This document shows positions 59,058 to 64,000 of a DNA stretch of 64,000 bases, piece after piece (the stretch's first letter is position 1; every line of letters starts with the position of its first letter). The stretch is from assembly GCA_024741835.1 (NCBI GenBank), contig JAENRP010000113.1, positions 62,115 to 126,114 on the forward strand, given 5' to 3'. The stretch comes from Diplocarpon mali. Taxonomy: Eukaryota; Ascomycota; Leotiomycetes; Helotiales; Drepanopezizaceae. Both the position numbers and the translations under genes were made by a program. The notes under the pieces are model-generated. The model worked only from the letters and a program-made list of their open reading frames with translations, searched no databases and was not told where the DNA came from.

Positions 59058-60313
59058 AACAGTGCAGTTACTGCTTCGTCGCGCGTCTGCATATAAAGCG
59101 TATCACAAGTTCGAGCCATTGGATCTGAACTCGACTTTGAATATCGGGCTCTGATTCTGGAACACATGGACAGCCAGATCAGAGAACGCAGTGATATCTT
59201 TGCAACCAACGCTTGAGGCTGCCCCTTCTCTCGCATGTTGCTTTTATTCGATGGGTTCGTTAACGCTCGCCAACAGCTAGCTGCATGCTCGGTATGAGTC
59301 GTCGGCCTAACGTCTCAGCGATCGAATTTCGTATCCGTATGTAGAACCTTTGAGGGATATAAGAATTGCAGTTGGTGCCAGCTCTAGGCTGCTCTGTTTT
59401 ATTGCGCTCGCATTGCGCTTCGGCTCCAATGTCTTTAGCTGCAACTAGCGTGCCGCCTCTCATTCCAGCCCCAATTTTCGTTGAGGCAGAGCAGATGCAC
59501 GGCCTCAACCGGAGAGGTCGATAACTCGCCTTCTTGCCTGGGCAGACGTTGCTACTCTCGCAGAATATGCCAGCAAGGTCTATTGGGATGACAGGTGAGG
59601 GTACTACATCGCACCTTGTGCTCCTCAGCATCGCGACGCCCATATGCGAACCTTCCATCAACGTATTCGTCGGCTTCTACTTAACATCGGCTATGTATTG
59701 TTGCTTGCCTAGCTACTGACCCGGCTTTCTCTCTGGGATTTGGTGTCTTAACCTGATTGGGTGATGAGGGCGCAAAGAACTTTCTCCAAAATCAAAATTT
59801 GTGGAACAGAATCTGGATATAAATACATGTATATAGATTAATCGAATGATATCCAACACTAACCTCTCCAAATCCCTCCGCGTTCGCTGCGCCGCAAGCA
59901 AAAGCTGGCGAGTTGCGTTCTGCCTTGTTTGCTGAATAGGGAGGATACGGTGGAAGCCGTGAGGAGTGACATGCTGGTGGGGGCTGGGGAAATGTGTCTG
60001 GACTATGTGCCTGTGTGTGTGTGTATGTGTATCAACGAGAGAGGAGTGGGTCGGTGCCAGGCGCCAGCGGCGAAGAGTGCTGCGGATACTCGGTGAGCTA
60101 GGGTCTTGGTCTTCGGGAGGGGCTTTCGTTAGCATCGCGGTGGAGTCGGGGCTTGGAGGATACGCGGGATATGTCGGGTACAGAGGATGGATAGATAGGG
60201 CAGAGGGGATAGTTCAAATCATACTGATTAGGATCTTCCGCAAGTGACTCTTGTCCGGGATGATATGGTTTCCGAGCCGGAGAGTACAGAGAGGGCCGAC
60301 CCCGCGGGTCCGG
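59058..60313. other. Intergenic
   Basis: 3' flanks of the GPI3-like gene (plus) and of the sphingomyelinase-like gene (minus). A GTGTGTGTGTGTATGTGT stretch lies near 60010-60030. No supported gene. Confidence 0.5.
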
Positions 60314-62434
60314 CTAGAAATTCTTCCCCTTGTAGGGGCTCTGCACCGACGCGAAGCCCTGCGGGCAGGCCCGGCCCAGGGCCACGCTGCCCGACCTCAT
60401 GTAGCAGACCTTGGCGGCGGCGCAGGCGTCGCTCGTGCAGTTCGGGCTCCGCACGCTCGACTTGCCCTGGTAGGTGTTGAAGGCCTGCACCAGGCTGCGG
60501 TTGGTCTCCATGGCGACGGTCAGGCCGTGCCAGAAGGTGGCGTTGAGCGGCGCGGTGTCGGGCCAGCCCACGGCGCCGGCGTAGGCGGCCCGGGTCGAGT
60601 ACTCGACGTGGTAGCTGGGCCCGGTGGCGTCGAGGGCCGGGTAGGCGCTGACGTCCGAGTAGAAGGTGTAGGCGTCGTAGATGTCGAACGAGCCCGTGTC
60701 GACCTCGTACAGCCGGTAGCCCGAGTTCAGGTTGGTGAGGGGCGTCACCGACGGGCCGATCCAGCCCGTGGCGAGCGCGTGGGCGGCGTCGCGGACCGTG
60801 CCGTTGTTGGCGTAGTAGATCAGGACCTGGTCCTCGTGCGTGTGGCCCCAGAAGATGTTGGCGATGACGTGCGGCGCGTACCGGTCGACGATCTGGTAGA
60901 AGAGGTCGGTCGGGTTCGGGAGGGGGTTCGTGCCGTCCCAGCCGCTCAGCACGTGCCCGAGGATCCACACGCGCTCGCCCGCGTCCTCGGCGGCCTGGAG
61001 CTCCCGAATAAGGAAGCCGAAGGAGCCCGAGGCGTCGGGATCCGTGGTGTTGATGAAGTTGAGGAAGTTGTTCCGGAACCAGAAGTCGGTGTTGAAGGTG
61101 ATGATACGGAGGCCGTAGTGGTTCTTGACCGAGTAGGCCGCATAGTGCACGGCGGCCTGCGCCGCCGTCGCCGCGTCGATCCATCCGTTGTTCTGCCAGA
61201 GGCCCGAGACGTGCTCGTAGTTCCAGCTGAACTGCTGGCCCAGCAGTCCGGGGAGGCGGCGCGGCGCGTCGATGTTCTCGGGGGCCGAGTCGTGGTTGCC
61301 GAGCACGGGGAACACGGGCCCGTTGATGTAGGACTTCAGCATGCCGTACAGACTCGTCTCGGTATACTCGACGTACTCCCGCGACATCTGGTTCAGCGGG
61401 TCGTGCGAGACCAGATCGCCCGTGTAGAGGGTCCAGGCCGGGCTGGCGACCTCCCTGCCCGTGCCGGTCATGGGCGCGATGGACTGGAGCGCCGCAAGAC
61501 CCAGGTAGTAGGGCGTATCACACCTTCTCACTGTCAGCTATGGCTCGGGCTCCCAGGCGACGGGAGCAGCTTACTTGAAGGCCCCGTAGAGTGGTGCCGG
61601 GAAGACAGCCGGCGACGTGGCCGCCTCCGAGGCCCTGCAGCATAAGCCCGACGAGCAGTTGGCCTCGGCGGCCACCTGATAGCGGGCGTCCAGGTGGAAG
61701 TCGGACAGGTGCAGCACCTTGACGCGCTTCCCGCTCGCCTTCGGCGCCGTCGCGTTGGCCGGCTTGGGCTTGGGGAAGAGGTGGGTGGTGTTCAGCGGGC
61801 TGGTGCTGGGTGCCGGGCAAAAGGTGGTGCTCAGGGAACTGCAGATGTACCGACCATCCAGACCCGTCACGTCAGCCAGCGCCAGAACCTGCGTCCAGAT
61901 GGCCCCGAAGGCTCCCGGCGCGTAGGTTGTCTTGCAGCTCTGGTTGGACTTGAAGCCGGTGTCCTGGCAGAGCGCGACCAGCGCCCCGGGGACGTACGTG
62001 GGAGCGGACTGCGCGAGGAGCTTGCCGACACTCAGCGCAGCGGTGCATTTGGAGCAGTTTCCGGCCAGGCCCCCGCCGCCGTCGTAGATGATATTCTTGA
62101 TCTCCGCGAGGGCGAATCGCACGAGGGCCTCGGACGTCGCGTTGGCCAGGTCGGCGATGCCTGGAGGGTAGAAGACCGGATCTTGGTTGAAGCTCGGGAT
62201 CGTGGCGGGGTCGGTGAGGTTCAGCGGGAACGTGATGTTCAGCACTGGATCGTAGACAGCTGGCTGGGGCTGGCTGGTCGGCGCCGGTGGGATATAGTAG
62301 CTCGAGAAGACCGACGTTGGAAAGGCGCTGGGCACCACATAGGACGCCGCGCCCGGAAGCTCTCTGCGTGCTGTGGCCGCGGGCAGCGAGGATACCACCC
62401 AGGACGCGAGCATCAACAGCAGCATCTGGCCCAT
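60314..62434 (-). CDS. Secreted acid sphingomyelinase-like phosphodiesterase
   Basis: Two exons (62434-61575 and 61523-60314) give 689 residues. The ATG at 62434 was taken because the longer frame starts at TTG. A signal peptide (GQMLLLMLASWVVSSLPAATA) leads to a Pro-rich segment, then a saposin-B domain with paired cysteines (NCSKCTAAL, ALCQDTGF, SCKTTYAPG, YICSSLSTTFC). A calcineurin-like metallophosphoesterase domain follows: LHLSDFHLDARY (about 241), FKCDTPYYLG (rebuilt by splicing), YTGDLVSHD, VLGNHDS (about 365), ILGHVLSG and FWGHTHEDQV (about 513), all metal ligands present. It should cleave sphingomyelin-like or other phosphodiesters outside the cell or in the vacuole. Several N-x-S/T glycosylation sites are visible. 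Opposite-strand ORFs are GC-driven shadows. Confidence 0.93.
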
Positions 62435-63463
62435 GGTTGGTCCCGTCGAGGCGAAGAGGTTGGCCAAGTAGGTGAGGATATCGCGGAAGATTTCTGCATA
62501 GGGCCGTAGTAGGTCGTGGTCTCCACGGAATCTCGAGGGGGACGTTGGGCCTCACACGTATCGAAGGTCAAGAGGAGGGCGGAATCTCGTGGATCGGCGC
62601 ACGCCCCGAAGCGGGAATGGATCTTTTATAGCTTGGTACGGTTATGCCATGGACGGTTATAGCCTTTGACAATTATACCTCTGGGCCGTCACACCTCTAT
62701 GCAGCTCTGGATCGAGCCCCTCGGTGCATGGGTTGCAAGTCGTGCCCATCGACCGGCGAGAAGCCCGCGATGCGATTCGTCCCAGGGCGATTAGCTTTGC
62801 TACCGTCCTTCGCGGGCCGTCGTCATCACGGGATCGGATCCGACGATATAGTTTGATGAGTGATGTGCAAGCTGCGGAGCGATGCATGGACTGCGCGGAG
62901 CTTTCCGGCAAACGTGAATGAGATGAGACCAGGACATTGTGAGGGACGAGGAGCAATGGCGGACGGTCAGGGAGGTCGAGCGGTCGCAGGTGGCGAGGTC
63001 AAAGGTGAAAGGCTCAAAACGGTGAGCAAGGTGAAAAGAACAAAAGGGAAAAGGGAAAAGACCAGAAGGGTAGGTAGAGAGCTCGAAAGGCTCGAAGATG
63101 CACAAGGCAGATAGGGAGAAGGGGAAGTGAGAAGCCAGGGCGAAAGGTAGCATAGTCAGGAGGACCAGGAGGGAGAGGGAGACGGGGGGAGAGGAGCGGA
63201 GGAGAAGAGCAGACAAGGAGACGAGGAGGAGAGCAATCAACAAGACGCTCACAGCTGGTGATCCCATGCCCGTGACCGAATATCGCCGAGCCAGATCCAT
63301 GGCTGGGGCGAACCCGCCAACGTCTGGTGTTGATGTTGACTGGAGGTTTGGCTGTGGCGAGAGAGCAGAGTGTAATAGTGGTCAACCCCTGTGTCAAAGG
63401 GCGTTTTAACAAGGGCGTGTAAAAAGGGGCGTTTTATCAAGGCCGTGTTAACAAGGCCGTGTC
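62435..63463. other. Upstream flank and low-complexity DNA
   Basis: This is the promoter side of the sphingomyelinase-like gene. From 62940 to 63250 the plus strand is purine-rich, giving a Leu/Ser/Pro-rich minus-strand frame (63300-62800) that I do not accept as a gene. Short tandem units (GGGCGTTTTAACAA-like) occupy 63385-63463. Confidence 0.5.
63385..63463. repeat. Degenerate short tandem repeats abutting the retroelement
   Basis: Units such as GGGCGTTTTAACAA, GGGGCGTTTTATCAA and GGCCGTGTTAACAA follow one another directly before the putative LTR start. Confidence 0.6.
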
Positions 63464-64000
63464 TGTTAGAAATATACAAGGTACGGAGATTACCGCACAG
63501 AGCGGAGGCTAAGGCTTGGTAAGCCTACGTAAGCCTACCTTGTATATATACTACTTCAGCTCTCTAGAACTAGAATCTACACCTTTTGATTCTGTTATAG
63601 TAGCAATTCCTAGAATCGATTAACTCAATCAATCTCTCTAATCTTGAACCTGCTTCTTAGCAAAACACAACTACATAACACCTCTTCATATACCCCTATA
63701 CATACACACCTTCTCCCCCTTTTTTACCCCTATTTTTTCACCCCTTTTTTTTTTTTTTCAACAACCCCAACTCAATAAAAATGACTAAGAAGACCACTAA
63801 GAACAACGACGCTAAGATCAAGCTTAATTGGTCTAACTACTGGGAATGGGAACCAGCTACCATTCAAAACTTGGCCATAAATGGCTGTCTCCAATAGGCC
63901 ATCGGCCCTGTTCCTCCGAAATCTGCCAAATCTGAAGGTAAATGGGAAAAGAAGAACTAGGAGGCTATAGCTACTATAGCTAAAGGCCTTACCCCTAGCC
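63464..64000 (+). mobile_element. 5' end of a RIP-damaged Ty1/copia-like LTR retrotransposon (continues past window)
   Basis: The putative LTR starts TGTTAGAAATATACAAGG at 63464 and ends near 63664 (TTCTTAGCA). It holds a TATA-like stretch (TTGTATATATACTA) and a direct repeat GTAAGCCTAC. A pyrimidine-rich leader precedes ATG 63781. The frame from there (MTKKTTKNNDAKIKLNWSNY, then WEWEPATIQNLAINGCL) resembles the N-terminus of copia Gag (UBN2-type: LNxxNYxxW). It is broken by TAG at 63895-63897 and 63958-63960, each where CAG (Gln) would be expected, a C-to-T change at CpA. The exact LTR end cannot be fixed without the 3' copy. Confidence 0.65.
63781..64000 (+). pseudogene. Copia-type Gag start, inactivated by two stop codons
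   Basis: One frame stays protein-like through both TAG codons (AIGPVPPKSAKSEGKWEKKN after the first, EAIATIAKGLTPS after the second), so these are point mutations, not frame changes. The WEKKN...A..I..GL pattern fits the helical Gag/UBN2 region of fungal copia elements. The element continues beyond the window. Confidence 0.6.

Noticed and set aside
60251..61645. 464-codon plus-strand ORF over the sphingomyelinase-like gene
   Set aside because: Val/Gly/Arg-rich shadow of a highly GC-biased exon; metal-binding motifs are on the other strand.
61694..62509. 271-codon plus-strand ORF
   Set aside because: Antisense to the saposin-B and signal-peptide exon.
62800..63300. 166-codon minus-strand ORF rich in Leu/Ser/Pro
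   Set aside because: Mirror of a purine-rich low-complexity plus strand; the membrane-like look follows from CTC/TCC codons.
1..64000. Possible biosynthetic gene cluster around the MFS transporter, peroxidase and esterase
   Set aside because: These genes are 10-20 kb apart with unrelated housekeeping genes between them, and no backbone synthase or pathway regulator is present.

Overview
The window is nuclear DNA of a filamentous ascomycete (Pezizomycotina). Genes have short introns, mostly about 45-110 bp, with GTAAGT/GTATGT-type donors. The recognisable proteins are typical fungal housekeeping products. Coding DNA is GC-balanced and is separated by long gene-poor, partly AT-rich stretches. 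A transposon edge carries stop codons of the kind left by repeat-induced point mutation (RIP). I cannot fix the class or genus from sequence alone.

Layout. At 0-9.8 kb there is the 3' part of a coiled-coil protein (cut by the window edge), two weak hypothetical genes, a long AT-rich gap, and a three-exon Atg27-like autophagy receptor. At 9.8-17.5 kb a 5 kb gene-poor stretch with simple repeats is followed by a six-exon secreted type-B carboxylesterase. At 18.1-21.9 kb (minus) lies a six-exon gene for a 1169-residue disordered dehydrin-like protein with DPR motifs and glycine-zipper modules. At 24.3-25.9 kb is a five-exon CCCH zinc-finger protein. At 28.2-29.0 kb (minus) is a four-exon orphan. 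At 29.9-33.5 kb (minus) are a DHA1-type MFS transporter and prefoldin subunit 4, both with an apparent GC-AG intron.

From 33.5 to 47.3 kb the window is AT-rich and gene-poor. It holds two single-exon orphan proteins (759 and 422 aa) and a broken coiled-coil pseudogene. From 49.5 to 62.5 kb conserved genes are denser: APC10/Doc1, a secreted heme-thiolate peroxidase, a Dbp6-like DEAD-box helicase head to head with the GPI3/PIG-A glycosyltransferase, and a secreted acid sphingomyelinase-like phosphodiesterase. The right edge (63.46-64.0 kb) enters a Ty1/copia-like element whose first reading frame is broken by two TAG codons.

The recognised genes belong to unrelated processes (autophagy, ribosome assembly, GPI anchors, mitotic ubiquitination, prefoldin folding, secreted hydrolysis and oxidation). 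I see no biosynthetic cluster, CRISPR array or defence island. I found no tRNA or rRNA gene by eye. The most unusual items are the DPR/glycine-zipper protein, the peroxidase with an altered acid-base motif, the two neighbouring GC-AG introns, and several orphan or decaying genes. Exon boundaries were derived by hand from splice consensus and frame continuity; no transcript or database evidence was available.
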